A stretch of 64,000 nt of DNA. Origin: Sitta carolinensis (Eukaryota > Chordata > Aves > Passeriformes > Sittidae). The notes beneath the pieces are model-generated. The model did not search any database. It had not been told where the DNA came from and saw nothing but the letters and a program-made list of their open reading frames with translations. Below are positions 11,308 through 24,823 of this stretch, in pieces; the stretch's first letter is position 1, and each line of letters opens with the position of its first letter. The position numbers and the translations under genes are program-made. The stretch covers positions 113,159,108 to 113,223,107 of the forward strand of contig CM063283.1 of NCBI GenBank assembly GCA_032173965.1. The letters run 5' to 3'.

Positions 11308-12382
11308 CTGATATTATAGCTGTGAGGCACAATGTTCTACTGGCAGGCATCTTCAAAATCTTTTTTAGAAGATTTGCTTCAAATTATTTCTGTGCACCAG
11401 ATCTTGATGGTATGTGCATTTGGGAGTCTGACCAAAGGGGGGGAAAAAAAAAGCTTTTGATTAAATCAATGACCTTTCCTGGAGGTTGAATGAAATGGAG
11501 TTTGTAATACAAAAAGCTGCCTCCTCCAAGAGTGTTTTCTTCAAAACATCTACTCTGAGCTCTCCTCCATTAACTTTGCCCTAAGTTTTTCACAAATGCT
11601 TGTATCCTTGTGCCAGCACAGAAATATTCTTTCCGAACAGAAAATTCTTTAATATAAATTTTAGTGATTTCCATGAGTGTTTCCCCTAAGAATTTGGTGA
11701 CTACCAGTTTCCATTCTTTGCCTGTTGTGTTTCTCCAAATCCTGGTTTCCCCCAGCTAGTTGGATCTCTTGGCAGACTAGAGACATTTTCCTGCTTGCTT
11801 GCAGAAGAAAAGTACAATCATTTCTTAATTAATTATTTTCTGAATTGATTTCACTTGGTAAAAAATGGCATCAATTTGTCCTGGCAAATATCCTTGCACT
11901 TTAATTATTCCATGCAGCAAAGCTCTGGGAAGCCTCTGAAGCTGAGAACAACGTGGAACATCCTTCCCCTGTGGTTGATGTTCACAAAAGTTGAGTCTCA
12001 CAAGGAGACCAAGCACCTTGTAGAATATTGGGTTGCCTGTTAATAGATTAGATTACAAATCCATCACAAATTTCACCAAAACACAGAGGATCAATAACAG
12101 CTCCTGTGGGGAGCTGGTGGAGGATAAACTTTGCTTTTGTGCTCACCTGGGTGGCTTCATTTTCACTGGGATTTCACTGGGACAACCCACAGACAGCCCT
12201 GGCACAGCTTGGAGGGGCCTCTTAGTATCTTAATTTCTTCTCATAGTCAGGGTGGGTGTTGGTTCTCTGCAGCCCAAGTTGTCTTCGAGAGCTAAAGAAA
12301 TCTGAAGTAACCCTTTTAGGGAGCACACTTCCATATTTTTTTGTGTGTGTTTTTTTGGCTTGTGGATGTTTGATACACCATA
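11308..12382. other. Unique AT-rich non-coding sequence
   Basis: No exon, RNA gene or repeat family recognised; ends with a short GT and T-rich run near 12340. Confidence 0.5.
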
Positions 12383-12640
12383 AATCGTAGAATCCCAGAA
12401 TGGTTTGGGTTGGAAGGGACATTAAAGTTCAGTCAGTGCCACCCCTGCCGTGGCAGGGACCCCTGCCCCTGCCCCAGGCTGCTCCAGCCCCAGTGTCCAG
12501 CCTGGCCTGGGGCACTGCCAGGGATCCAGGGGCAGCCACAGCTGCTCTGGCAATTCCAGCCCAGCCCCTGCCCACCTTCCAGGGAACAATTCCTGCCCCA
12601 AATCCCACCCAGCCCTGCCCTCCTTCATCTTAAGGCTATT
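12383..12640 (-). mobile_element. CR1 LINE fragment
   Basis: Well preserved reverse-complement CR1 3' end: AATCCCAGAATGGTTTGGGT then TGGAAGGGACATTAAAG, followed by CCAGGCTGCTCCAGCCCC and GGCACTGCCAGGGATCCAGG. The body is closely related to the copies at 16316, 21418, 36105, 41438 and 41950, so they belong to one subfamily. Confidence 0.92.
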
Positions 12641-12832
12641 CTCTAATTACTAATTCCCTAAAGGCTATTTCCTGTTTTCATATCCAGTTTTTGATGAATT
12701 TGTCTACTTAGCTGAATGTTTGTCTGAATTTCCAGCCCTACCATTGGAATGTTTGGAGTTTTTCTCCTGAATACATACACTTGATTATTTGAAGTTCAGA
12801 GTTTTGGAGGTCTCAGTGCTATGGTTCAACTG

Positions 12833-12904
12833 ACAAGGTGGTGTTCAGTCAAAAGTTGGACTTGATCTTGGAGATTTTTTTCCCAGCCTTAATGATTCTT
12901 CAGT
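12833..12904 (+). mobile_element. Short CR1 3' end fragment
   Basis: AAAAGTTGGACTTGATCTTG followed by CAGCCTTAATGATTCTT is a typical sense CR1 3' end in a different subfamily from the copy at 12383. Confidence 0.65.
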
Positions 12905-14870
12905 TCCACGTCCAAGCCCACATTGAATTTGAGCATTTTCTAGAAAAAAGTTCTAATTAATAAGCCTGGCTCTTATGAAACAGAGATGGATTTTTCTTTT
13001 ATATGTGCTCCCAGCTGTAATTCTCCCATGGCTGGACCTAGAGAGGTGCTGGTCCCCCAGGACTTGGAGTAGGAGACCACTTTTCTGCTAGTCCTGCTTC
13101 TTGTTTTCTGGAAACTTTCTGCATAATATTTATCATTTTATTAACTTCCCATCTGAGATTTTTGGGGTTTTTTTCCACTGATTCCTGCAGTTCCATGTAT
13201 TTCTGCCTCCATTTACCTACCAATCTTGGATTCAGGAAGCAGCCAAAGCACGTGCTTGACTTTGAGGATAAGCTTAAAATTCACCAAGTGTAATGGGGTT
13301 TGAGCATCTGCTTAGAGCGAAATCTAAAATTAAATGTCCTTCCTGAATAAGGATGTTTTCCTGAGTCAGCCCCTGCATGCACTGCCTTAGAATAGGCCCT
13401 GGCTGTCCCTCGAGTGTGTCAGGCACGCCGGATGCTCTCAGAAGTGGTTAATCTGATGAAAGAATTCATCTCCGAGTCATAAAGAAACCACAAGTTTCCT
13501 TCACTTTCAGTCTGCTGCTTTGATATCATTGGTCAGCAGTTCTCCTCAAAAAACCATCCCCCCGATGGCAGAGTCCCACCCCTAATGATCTGTTCTGTGC
13601 AGCCTGATTTACCCACTGCATAAAGAGGTTTGTCACCCTGCTGTATCCTCTGCATTTCCTTCTTTGGTTATTCTGAATATTTGGGGAAAGAGGTTCTTTC
13701 CATGCCTTGCCCAGGGAGTCTCCATGTGATTGAAACCTGAAAGAACACGGTGATTAGAGTGTGAATTTATGGATATCATTTCGATAAGGTACTTTAATGC
13801 ATGAGATTAATTTTAATCTGAAGGTGTTCCAATCTAAAAATGGTTGAATAACTTAAAATAAATAAATAATTACATTTTAAAGATGTGTAGGAAAAAAGGC
13901 GCCCGACTCAATAAGGAAATGAACCGAGGGAGAAAATCCTTCACCTGTAGCAGCTGAACATTTTGTTAAGAGCTGAACACACGAAAATCATTTTTGTAAT
14001 TGAAGAGTCAATTGTTTTGAGTTCTTTTGTACAGTCTTTAAATTAATAACATAAATCACCACATCTGATTTTGGATATTCATGGTGCACAGAGTTCTGTG
14101 GTTTGGTATAGGAAGTTTGAAAAAGCAATGTTTTCCAACCTTATTTGAACTAGCTTATCTTATTTGTTATCCCCTGCATTCTTTTTTGGAAAGGACAATT
14201 TCTGGAATGGCAGCTGAGTATCATCAGCCTTGCTGTAACTTTTTAGCATTTTTTTATATTCCTATTAGAAGCTCAAGCCAGAAAAATGCCCCAATTTTTG
14301 GCAGTTGTTTAGAACAACTGACTCTGATTTTTGACTCAGCAATTAAATGGTTCTGTGTCAAATAAGGCATTCCAAATTCTTTCCTTGTGGAGAGAGCTGT
14401 GTGGCTGGCAGTGTCTCCATGGACTTGCTTGGATCCTACTTGTGATGTTGGCAGATGCTTTGGTTCTGCACATGCTTGGCTTGAACAAAGCCTGCACAAA
14501 CACAGCTTGGAGACAAATTCACTCCTTCAGAACTTTATTCCCGTGTGCTGTTGATATTCCAATGGCAAACAAAGCTTCCTGACCCCCAGCCCTGGGGCTG
14601 CCAACATGCAGGACACGGGGAAAGTTTGGGATTGAGGGTTCAGATTCAGGAAGTGTCTGAGAAAGTGTCACATTGTAGTTCCTGGTGTTTGCAATTCCCT
14701 CTGTCCCACATGTCACAGGAGAACTGAGGACAAAGTGGGAGGGTGAGCTCTGGAGGGAGGTCCTGAGTGGGGAATCTTCTGGCACTGCTGTGTTGGAAGT
14801 TCTGGGATGCAGGTGATGCCAGTGCTGAGCCTGAGCATGTCCTGGGCTACTGTGGGCAAAGGACTGGAGG
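12905..14870. other. Unique non-coding sequence
   Basis: AT-rich unique DNA. Open frames of 60-94 codons around 14081-14785 overlap on both strands and show no family features. Confidence 0.5.
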
Positions 14871-15206
14871 TTCCCTCCTTGAAAACCTTGAGGATCATCC
14901 TCTTAACCTCCTTGAAAACTTTGAAACTTTGAGAATTGTCCTCTTTCCCTCCTCAAAAACCTTGAGGATCATCCACTTAACCTCCTTGAAAACTTTGAAA
15001 CTTTGACAATCATCCTTTTTCCCTCCTTGAAAACCTTGAGAATCATCCTCTCCCTCCTTGAAAATCTTGAGAATCATCTTCTTTCCCTCCTTGAAAACTT
15101 TGAAACTTTGGGAATCATCCTCTTTCCCTCCTAGAAAACTTTGAAACTTTGAGAATTGTCCACTTTCCCTCCTTGTAAACTTTGAGCATCGACCTCTTTC
15201 CTTCCT
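14871..15206. repeat. Degenerate tandem repeat with alternating short and long units
   Basis: About nine copies of a unit built on CCCTCCTTGAAAACYTTGAG then AATCATCCTCTTT. Some units carry an extra TTGAAACT block, so units of roughly 34 and 42 bases are mixed. The copies differ by many substitutions, which points to an older array than the 10-bp minisatellites. Confidence 0.85.
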
Positions 15207-16315
15207 TTGCTTTCACAAGCGCCCTGAAAACCAAGTGTGGAAACCACTTAAAAATACCAGGTGCTCAAGGGAATGAATGCCTGGTGTTTTCAAAGCCTGC
15301 TGTTATTTTTATTCAGGCCAAAACGACCCAGCAAGTTTGTCCTGAGCTAACAAATATCTTCAGCTGTCCCCAAAACCACATTCTTTGGCAAATAACTCCA
15401 TTGCCTGTTAATAAATTCGGTTTCACTGAGCTGTGATGGAAGAGATGCAGAATGGTGAGAGGTCCTGGCAAGTCTGGAACCTTGGGGGGAAGGAGCTCTG
15501 TGCTTGAGTGTTCAGGTGTTGAACCACCCTAAATATCTGTGTTTAGCTGGCAAAATAGGCTGATCTGCTGAGAAACTCCTGAGGCACTCCTGGCACTATC
15601 ACTCCTGTCAGCAGCTCAGGTTGGAAAGTCAATATTCCACATCAGGCAGGAAAATGCAGGTTTTCTGAAATTTTTCTGCATTTTTTTCACTTGCTGTTTA
15701 AATCACCTAAAGCTCTGATGACACTGATAAATCTCACAGGTGACTGACTCACACTGGACATGCAAACCAGTGGCTTCAATTATTTGTGCCTCTGGGGTGG
15801 GAAGGAACATACCCAGGCTTAGTGACAGCTACTAAAAAGTGAAAATTAAAAAAAAAAAAAATAACGCCCCTAACCTGTGAAACCACATCCATAAATTTGT
15901 TCCTTGTATTTTATGTAGTCTGCACTGAACTCAGTGAGAAGGTAGTGTTGGGTAAAGATAAGCCAGCTGTGAGTCTTTGCAGGACTGGAGTTCACGTCTG
16001 TGGTGTTATTTTCAAACCCAAAATGAGATCATTAAAAAGAAATCCAGCAGTTGCAGTCACCAAGTGACACATCACAGGTACCAGTAGTGTCCTTTGTTGA
16101 ACCTAGGAATAAAAAACTATGAAATATTACCACTTAACTAAAACATAAATCCTGGTTTCTTTAAAGTCTAAGGAAAATTTTTCTACTTTTTCTTTCCTGT
16201 TCTCTTTTTCTTTTTGCTTTTTTAAAAAATGCCAGATCATAAAAATAAAATGACAGTGGCATGAACAACGTTTTTTCAGCCCTCCCATCATTACCTATTT
16301 GCCACTTACAAACTA
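15207..16315. other. Unique AT-rich non-coding sequence
   Basis: No gene or known repeat recognised; includes a short A run near 15848. Confidence 0.5.
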
Positions 16316-16695
16316 AAATGTTTGGGGTTGGAAGGGACCTTAAAGCCCATCCAAATCCACCCTTGCCATGGGCAGGGACCCTGCCCTGCCCCAGCTGCTC
16401 CAGCCCCAGTGTCCAGCCTGGCTGGCACTGCCAGGGATCCAGGGGCACCCACAGCTGCTCTGGGAATTCTATTCCAGGGCCTGCCCACCCTTCCAGGGAT
16501 CAATTCCTGCCTAATATGCCATCCAGTCCTGCTCTCTGTCACTGGTAAGCCATTCCCTGGCTGCTGGCCCTGCAGCCCTTGGGAATTGTCTCTCTCCAGG
16601 GTTCCTGCAGCTCCTGCAGGTCCTGCAAGGCCACCCTGAGCTCAGTCCAAAGCTTCTCCTCTCCAGGCTAAACAATCCAAATTTTCCCAGCTTTT
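16316..16695 (-). mobile_element. CR1 LINE fragment
   Basis: AAAATGTTTGGGGTTGGAAG then GGACCTTAAAGCCCATCC is the CR1 3' end in reverse complement, followed by the same subfamily body as at 12383. It extends further 5' in the element (CTTCTCCTCTCCAGGCTAAA). Confidence 0.9.
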
Positions 16696-19600
16696 CCTCA
16701 TTTCTTGGTTGTTAAAATAGAATGGTGTGGGATGCTGGTTACAACTTCATGGGGAAAAAGTTTTGATCACCTTTCCATCAAGACCCTCAAATCTGACTGG
16801 AGGGACAGTCTGAGACAGGCTTCCCTCAAGGACATCCTGTCCAGATCTCCACTGCTCCTTTTGGGGAAATGCAGTGGAATTTAGATCCAAATGTTTTAAC
16901 CAGGAGTCTCTTCTGGAGACCAGTCACCATCCTGCAGTGTGAGAAATTCTGGTCTAATTCTAGAGCGAGTAACATCAAGTGATTCAAAATTACATCCAGG
17001 CAGGAATCATTTAAAAATCCACCCTTCAGTTGAAAATAGACACGCAGACACACCATGCAGGTGACTGCCATGGAAAGTTTGGAATTTTCTAGGGCCAAAG
17101 CACAGATCCTGTCACAATCTGAGTGCCCCAGTCCATGGAATAATGCTGCATACAGAATTTAATTCCTGTTCTACTGGATCCCAGCAAATTGTGAGTGGTT
17201 GTTGGGAAAGTCATGGGCCACCAAGGTAATTCAGCACACATGTTGTAGCAAGCTTTTCACACATGTCTGGCAAGCCTCTCACAGGAGGGGAAGGCTTTAG
17301 GGATTCTTTCCCCAGCCTTAAATCGTGCATTAAATCCTATCAATTATTGGGTCCCTCCCTGTTTCCACTTCTGCTCATTTTTTGTTATTGGGCAGTACTT
17401 TTTGTGCCTTGTAACGTGATTAACTTAGAGCCCTCTAAAACTCAGAATTTCCAGTTTGCAGAAAACTGTGATACTGTGTCATTTTGTTGAATTCCCAGTG
17501 GGTTGAAACTTTACTCCCATTGGAGCAAAAGCAGTTTTGCTGGTGGAAGCAGGACATTGTCTTTTACTTTCATTTATATATATTGATTTCTTGATACTCT
17601 GTTCTTATTCTATATTTATTTCTTTAAACACTGTGTGACCCACAAAGTGCTTTAAATCTGGGTGAAAAGGTTGTGATGATCATGACAAATCCCAGGTCTG
17701 TAAAAGCTCTGAGTTAGATTTAACTTGGCAATTAGCTATATTCAGTGTTCTTTTTCAAAATGCCCACAGTTTTTATCCATTGAAGTAAATGAGTAGTCCC
17801 CAGGAGGAAATATTTTGGTTTATTGTTGCCAAGTCCTTTGATTTCACTGTATTACTTTAAAGATAATAATCTCATTTTCTTATATGCTGTTGGAAATGTC
17901 TTTCTCTAGATGTACTGAGGTTTGAAAATACAGAAATCAGATCAGGTAGGACTTAACATGGAATTTCTTGTGTATTTGGAATAGTTGGTATTTGACACCA
18001 GGCCTTACAGATTCAGTGTGATCAGTATCTTTAATTTAATTTGTAATTGTTATAAAACCATGTAGCTAAGCAGTGCTAGTTAACAGTGATTTTTTTTTAC
18101 CTTTTTTTACCTCACAAGGAATATGGTATTAGCGGGTCTTACCAAGAAACAGAAATATTAGACAGTTACAGAAATGTGTGAGTTCTAATCATTTTTGGAT
18201 CACACAGCCTGGGAATATTCCTAGAAGATATAACATCACACTTCCCAAATGCTTAATTTCTAATGAGTTTTTCAAATCTTATGGCAAAACAGAGAATTTC
18301 CCTTTGGTGGAGGGCAGCTAAGTGGAAAAATTGACACTGAGGAAAAGATTAATGGGGAATCCATTTTTTTTTTTTTTTTGCTGTTTTTCAAATATTAAAC
18401 CACCCCAGAGTTCATAATTAGCATAAAGATGTTTCACAGGGCTGAGGGTTTCAGTTTGTGATTGCTGGAGTGGGGCTGGGGTTATCCCAGGGTGTGGGCA
18501 TGGACCTCAAGGTGCCTCAAGAGTGACAGATTTCAGTTTTTAAGAATGATCTGGGTTAGCCCTGGTCTTTCAGGGTCACTGAGTTTCAAACACAGATATT
18601 CCACATCTGTTTCTTGTTCACAGCCACTAACAAAGAAGTACAATATCGAGAGAGTCCCAAACAGCAGAGTGTGAGAGACACTTTAATAGGTTCCATTCTT
18701 GATGAAAATCTTGGAGCAGCCTCACTAATGTGGGGTAGAAATCCAATATTCCAGACATATTTGCTGTGTGCAGTGGCCATCAATCCAGGGATGGGAGGTC
18801 TTTGAAGGACATCAAATAACCCCTTCAAACCATTGTGTAGCTCAGTTAAAATTACCTAAAACATTTGGAAGAAAATGAGGAAAAATGTTGGCCTTTGCCC
18901 TCGAGGTTGCTTCTTTTCTCCTTGCAAAGAAGTTGCTTTTTTTTTTTAAGCATTTTGGTTTGGTGTTTTGCCTTGTTTTTGTTTTGTTTTGTTTTGGTGT
19001 CCTGCATTATCATTGTCACTTAAGTTTTAAATTGGCATCAAGCATAAACCAAATAGGTTTTCATGCCAGTGGCAACTTTTGAGCTGAAAATTTCAGTGCA
19101 CTTTAATTCATCAATTAATTAATCAATCAATCCACACAGCACCCCTTTGGCATTTGGTGGTACAACTTGATTTCAAGTTCCAGAGGTGGGAAATTGAGGA
19201 AGAAAGGAAGGAAAGTTTAGGTGGGATTCATCTCGCAAAAGCAGAGTTATCCAAAAGCTGGGAATAGCAGAGGTTCCCTTTGTAGGGAAGAGAAGAGAAA
19301 TACTTTAAAGGTGCAATTCATCTCATCTTTTTCAAGCAGCAGTTGTAGGTGAGAACAAAATGATGACGGTGGTTGTGTTGGGAATTGCAGAAATCTTGGA
19401 GAACTAGGGTAGTTCTGACACCTACATTTGAAATCCTTGGAGTCTGATGAAGTGAATCCCACTTCAGCAGAGAGGGAATCAATTCTCTATCTGCAAATGA
19501 GTATCAGCACTTCCCTGTTATGAAGGGCATGAATTGATTGTTGAAAATAATTCCAGTGTCATCTTTAACAGAGCTTCTGTTTCATTTCCCAGCTCTGTGG

Positions 19601-21417
19601 TGTTTGTTTTATGTAGCCACTATAGCTGGTCTCTTGAAAAGGTGGGCAAACAGTGGTGTAGCCACCAAAAATATTTTGGCTGGTAAAATCTTAAGTAGCT
19701 TGGGTCACAGATAAGAGTTGGTAAATGAAGTACTTGATTTTCACTTTGAAAACTTACAGCATTTCTTTTCTGTAAAGCTTTATCCATGGGAAAACAACCC
19801 ATTCTTGACTGCTGTTACTTCATGAAGTAATGTTAAATAAAAAAGGGGTCCCCAAATCAGGTTCTCTCTCATGTTTTCAGCTCTTCCAGTGAGTGAATTC
19901 ATTGTGAGAGGAAGGAAGGTGGGGATAGGGGAAAAGTCAGGAAGGAATTGATGGTTCAAATGGTTTGGAGCAGCTGAAGGGAAGCAAAAATGGGAATGCA
20001 TTAAACCAGCCCTGAGTACAGGTTGCAGAGTGAAGCGGGGGTGCCAGGGCAGCAGGAAAAATTCCTTTTTTTAAAGTATTCTCTTCCCTGGAAGGCATCG
20101 GTGCTACTTGGGAAAGGGCTGTTCGTTGCCTGGTGTGGAGGATGCTCCTTTCCAGGGGCAGGGAGCACCATCTAGTGACCACAGGGCTGCCCACAGGGCA
20201 GGGAGCAGGGAAGGGCCTGGGGACACTGCCCTGCCACTCTGTGCTGCAAGGGAGGGATCTGAGAGGCACAGAAGCCTGGAAGCAGTGCTGGAGGAGAGGA
20301 TGCTTTTTGTGGGATGCAAGTTCTGTCATCCCCGTGATCAGGTAGTGGTAATTATTTTAATTACGTGGCTTTATGGGCTGCTGGCGTCCACGTGGTGTTT
20401 GGATTTTGGGGAATGCAAGTGCCTGGCTCTACTCACAGTGCCTTCCTCCTGGAGCTGAGCTCCACGTTTGCAGCCATGGGTCAGTGGGGGTGAGCCCATC
20501 CCACAGCTGGATCCTCTGGATCCCTCCTGTTTTTCCCAGGATGGGCTTTGTCCCATGCCCTCAGACCTGGCTGCATCAAAGCCACTCAGGCATGGAAGGA
20601 AGAGGGATCCCTGCAGCATCCCAAAGGCACAACATTCCCAGGATGAGGGGTCTGGGGAGCAGAGCCCATCCTCCCTGGGCTGCTGATCCCTCGGGCACAC
20701 ACTGGAATTCCTTTCTCTCCTGGGCATTTATTTCTTTCATTTTAAAACCTGATTGTGAGACCTTGCTTTGTGGTGAGGGGAGATTTTACCCCTCTGTGAG
20801 CAAATTTACTGACATTTTCATAAGAGCCTGTGGAAAACTGGGAATTAAAGAGAGACAGTCCAGCTGAAGAGCTTGGTAAGAGTGTACTTGACCCTCACAC
20901 ACCAGACTGGTGTCGGGAGCTGCATTTACACAAAATGCTGATTTTTTTGAGAGGGTTGAGACCTTTACAGATGTGTCTTGATGTGTCATGAAGTAACAGT
21001 AATTTGCTTGGACTTCTTAAAACCTGCTTCCAAAAACTGCAGTGCAGATTCTTTTATTGTGCTCCAGTTTTCTGATCTGTAGCCTGGTTCTACCTAGAGG
21101 AGAGCCTCCTTTTTACCTGGCAGGTTGGCAGGAGGAACAAAACTCATTTCTTTCCTCTGCTGTCTTTTCTTTTAATGCCCACATCTGCAGACACTGTTTG
21201 TACCCATACCAAGTTCAACAGAAAGGTAAATGTGTCTCCAGTTTTCCAACTATTTACCCAAAGATTTCTGTACAGTTCAAGGGATGAAGGTCACCTTATT
21301 ACCATAGCAGAGTGTGTGGTCAGCCCAGAGCAGAGTTCTTGCTTTACCTCCCAGACAGCAAGAAGGATTACAGATCTATTTACATGGGGAATGTTGCAGT
21401 GTATTTCCTTCATGTTT
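16696..21417. other. Unique non-coding sequence
   Basis: About 4.7 kb without a recognised gene. The segment 20100-20700 is GC-richer with open frames of up to 164 codons on both strands (20373-20867 on +), but none shows a recognisable domain or exon structure. Short T and GTTTT repeats occur near 18365 and 18975. Confidence 0.5.
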
Positions 21418-21720
21418 CATAGAATCATGGAATGGTTTGGGTTGGAAGGGGTCTTAAAAATCTTCTAATTCCACTCTCCTGCCCTGGCAGGGCCCCCTGC
21501 CCCTGCCCCAGGCTGCTCCAGCCCCAGTGTTCAGTCTGGCCTGGGGCACTGCCAGGGATCCAGGGGCAGCCACAGCTGCTCTGGCAATTCCAGCCCAGCC
21601 CCTGCCCACCCTCCAGGCAACAATTCCTGCCCAAGATCCCATCTAAACCTACTCTCAGTCTGAAGCCTGAGACACATTCCCTGTGTGCTGTCCCTCCATG
21701 CCCGTGTGACCAGTCCCTCT
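21418..21720 (-). mobile_element. CR1 LINE fragment
   Basis: CATAGAATCATGGAATGG then TTTGGGTTGGAAGGGGTC is the reverse-complement CR1 3' end; GGCCTGGGGCACTGCCAGG shows the same subfamily as at 12383. Confidence 0.92.
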
Positions 21721-21724
21721 CACT

Positions 21725-22170
21725 CTGATGCCTTCTGGAGCTGGGCTGGAGCAGAGCCCAGCCAGAGCCAAAGGACAAAGCAGGGATTTATTAAAAGGAC
21801 AAACCTGGGCAGCACCAGAGCCCAGCTGGGCCACAGCCAAGGGGAACCCAAAATGGGCACAGACTGAGCCTGAGGTCCCACACTTTTCTAAGTTCTGGTC
21901 CATCAGTATATTAGGATCAATTGTCCAATTACAGCTTCAGGGTATGGAGCTCCATCTTTCTTTTTCCTTCTCACTTCACCCTTGGTTTTGTTCTTGGGCC
22001 TGAAAGTTGTCCTTGGTCCCAAACTAAAGGAGAAATTGTTTTGTCTGCCTACTCTGCGAAGAGAGCTCAGTAGCATTTAATATGAACCCCAGAACTACCC
22101 ACTAAAACAGAACAGTCTAAAAAATACAAAAGCTAAAACTTGAGGCATCAACCAGAACCCATATAAACAT
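21725..22170. mobile_element. Possible LTR-like repeat
   Basis: The GC-rich start (CCAAAGGACAAAGCAGGG, TTTATTAAAAGGACAAACC), then CTTGGTCCCAAACTAAAGG and ATTTAATATGAACCCCAGA, reads like non-coding LTR sequence seen in songbird endogenous retroviruses, possibly in reverse orientation because TTTATTAAA near the left side could be an inverted poly-A signal region. No coding region is present. The family is not identified, and the call rests on style of sequence and memory. Confidence 0.35.
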
Positions 22171-23714
22171 TTGAGGTGTTAAGGTGAGTACACACATACT
22201 GAGCATATTTCTAGTACATCCTAGAAAGGATGCAACAAACAAAACAACATTTTTTACTTGGAATTTCATCTTCTTCATTTAGGTTTCAGTCTGATCACTT
22301 CTTTTGCCTAATCAAACCAAATCTTCAGGTCCGTCCAGGGCCCTGTTGGTTTAAGCAGGTTTAGATCAGCACAGATTGGATCCTTCATCTCCAATTTGGA
22401 AAGATCTTCTCTAAAGAGGGAACTCCTGAGTCCTAAGGGTAGAAAGCACTTCAAGCAGAGTTTAAGGGTGTTCAGGAAAGAGTTTAAGCACAGCTGTAAC
22501 TCTAAAGCACGTGCAACTCCCCTGCTTTGATCAAGACACTTAAGCATGTGTTCAGTGTTAACACATGTTGGGGAATTCTGCTGCTCTGGAGTTTCCAGAT
22601 GCAGGCTGAAAGTAGGAGAATATTCCAGCTGCAAGCATCCAGGACAAATTAGGGTGATGAGCTTCAGAGAGAAATTAGAGGAGCGTTAGGTGACTTCTAT
22701 GGATTTCTTTTCATGTTTTTATTCTGTTTGTTGACCAAGTTTTTCAACCTCTCAGAACATTGTTTCAGACAATAACAGAGTTGCCTAACATAACAAAAAG
22801 TTTTTTACTTTTTATTTAACTTTTTTTAAAAATCAAAAAAGAGAAAAATAGTAGAAGTGTTTGTACTCTTTTCTTTTGCAACTGGATGATGGTGATTTGA
22901 TAACCAAATATTTTCCTTGCCTCACAATAGCAAGGCTCTGCTTGCAATTGGATTGGCCTCAGCATAAGCACTCAGAAATCTGCCTGTGGGTATTAGTTTG
23001 AAAGTCAAATAAACTTCACTGGATTCTTTGGCAAGGAATGTGTGCCAGTTTAAAATGGCAAAATCCTTACTGGGCTGTGGGCTCTGTAAAACTTATATAA
23101 TAATAATAGAGCTCAGCAGTGCCTTATGCTTCCAAAATCCCTGTGTAAACCAAGAGGAGGTTTGTGTATATGGAGGTGGGATGGAGAAGAATCATTACTA
23201 AAAACTGCTTGTGAATGAATTTGTTAGATCCTCTCCACTGGGGAGCTGCAACTGATACTTGTAACCTTTTGATATTTTGGAGGAAAAACCAAAATACCAG
23301 GGGCTTAACTAGAGTGGAAATCACCCAACTGAAACATTATACAATGCTTTGAAATTTCAAGAGAAAGGTTCTAATCTTTTGGCTGTCTTGCTCATTGTTT
23401 GGAGATGAAAAGGGAGGAAATCAACATCCCCATGAAATACAATTACTATAAATTGCTTTCTTTTCATACTGTTCATTATGAAAATAGGAAAGTTACCTAC
23501 TCTGCAGGAGCTCTGTAATTTGGTGGATGCAGACTGCAAGACACATTCAGCAGTGCAACACTGCATTTCTATATGAACCAACTAATGGAGAATATAAAAT
23601 ATTGTATAGCAGTGCTGACTCCAGATTTCTCTAAAGCCACGAAAAATCATCTTTACAGCAGAAAAAACAGAGCTCCTTAGAGTGAACTCTAAAACCGAGC
23701 TGATCTTGGGCAGG
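22171..23714. other. Unique AT-rich non-coding sequence
   Basis: No exon or known repeat recognised. A 108-codon minus-strand frame at 22308-22634 has no recognisable domain. Confidence 0.5.
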
Positions 23715-23790
23715 GAGTTGATCCTGTGTCCCAAAGACTGGATTTGGTGATCTTGGAGCTCTTTCTCACCTTAGTGATTCTGTTTGTCAC
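23715..23790 (+). mobile_element. Possible CR1 3' end remnant
   Basis: GGATTTGGTGATCTTGGAGC followed by CTCACCTTAGTGATTCTGT resembles a diverged sense CR1 3' end of the same type as the one at 12833. Confidence 0.45.
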
Positions 23791-24747
23791 TGTTGCATGC
23801 AGGGATTCCCAGCTCTGTGGTCCCCCTGGGACACCTGGAAATGAGAATTTCCTGGGTCTGGCCGGGCCATCCCCATGAGCAGGGGAGGGTGGAGGAGCCT
23901 TGGCTCTGCCCTGCTTTGGGGAAGATGGAGCAGCTCCTGCAGGACATGAGTGAGGGACTCTGTGTGCACCTCTGGAAAAATGCATTTCACCTCTCCTGGG
24001 TCAGGATAGGAGGGGAAAAGCGAACTGGGACTTTCTGCTATCTTTTTGTGGAAAAACTGAGTGTTGAATGCCAGCAGTCATCACCAGCTACAGAACAACG
24101 CTCCCATTTCCTTTTTTTCTTTTATTTTTTTTTCCTAAGGAGCAGGAGAAGGCGGCATTGGGAGAGGCTGAGGTAATCTACCTCCACTAATAATGCTGCA
24201 ATGAGCCATTCACTATTTCTTCTTCTTTTTGTCATACCAGAGTCCCTGGTCAGAGGGCAGGACCTTGCTACAGCTGGAATTCTCTTCCAGGCAACCTGTC
24301 CATGGTTGGATGTTGTCATAGGAAGCAATGAGAAATTATAAACCTGTTAGAGTAGGACCAGCTTATTTTAATTGTTTGGGTTTTTTTTTTTTAAATGAAT
24401 AAATTCTGATTTTTTCTAATTTTCCCTTCTATTTTTATGGATTGTGTTTTCAAGCTTTTCTCCTCAGGCTAAAAGCTCAGAATCACTTGACACCAGGAAT
24501 TTTATCTGTTATGAAAACATGGAGAACTGTGAGGCTTCTGAGTGTGAAAGGGTTGTGCCAGCACTGGATCTTGAGTGGAAGACCCTGGCTGGCACTGTGG
24601 AAGCACTTTGCCTTTTATTTTATATATATATATATATATATTATAAAGTTCAGGTCTCTTATACAAAGGCCTGGGACAGGGACAGTGTTTTGTTTGCACA
24701 GCTGGGAATTCTGGGGTGCCCCATGACTGCCTAGTGCTCGAAAAGCA

Positions 24748-24823
24748 CAAATAAAAATACAACACTGAATAAAAAATGGCCATCCCAAATAAAAATACAA
24801 CACTGAATAAAAAATGGCCATCG
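24748..24823. repeat. 38-bp tandem duplication
   Basis: Two adjacent copies of a 38-base unit (CAAATAAAAATACAACACTG, then AATAAAAAATGGCCATC) at 24748-24785 and 24786-24823. They differ only at the last base. Confidence 0.95.
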
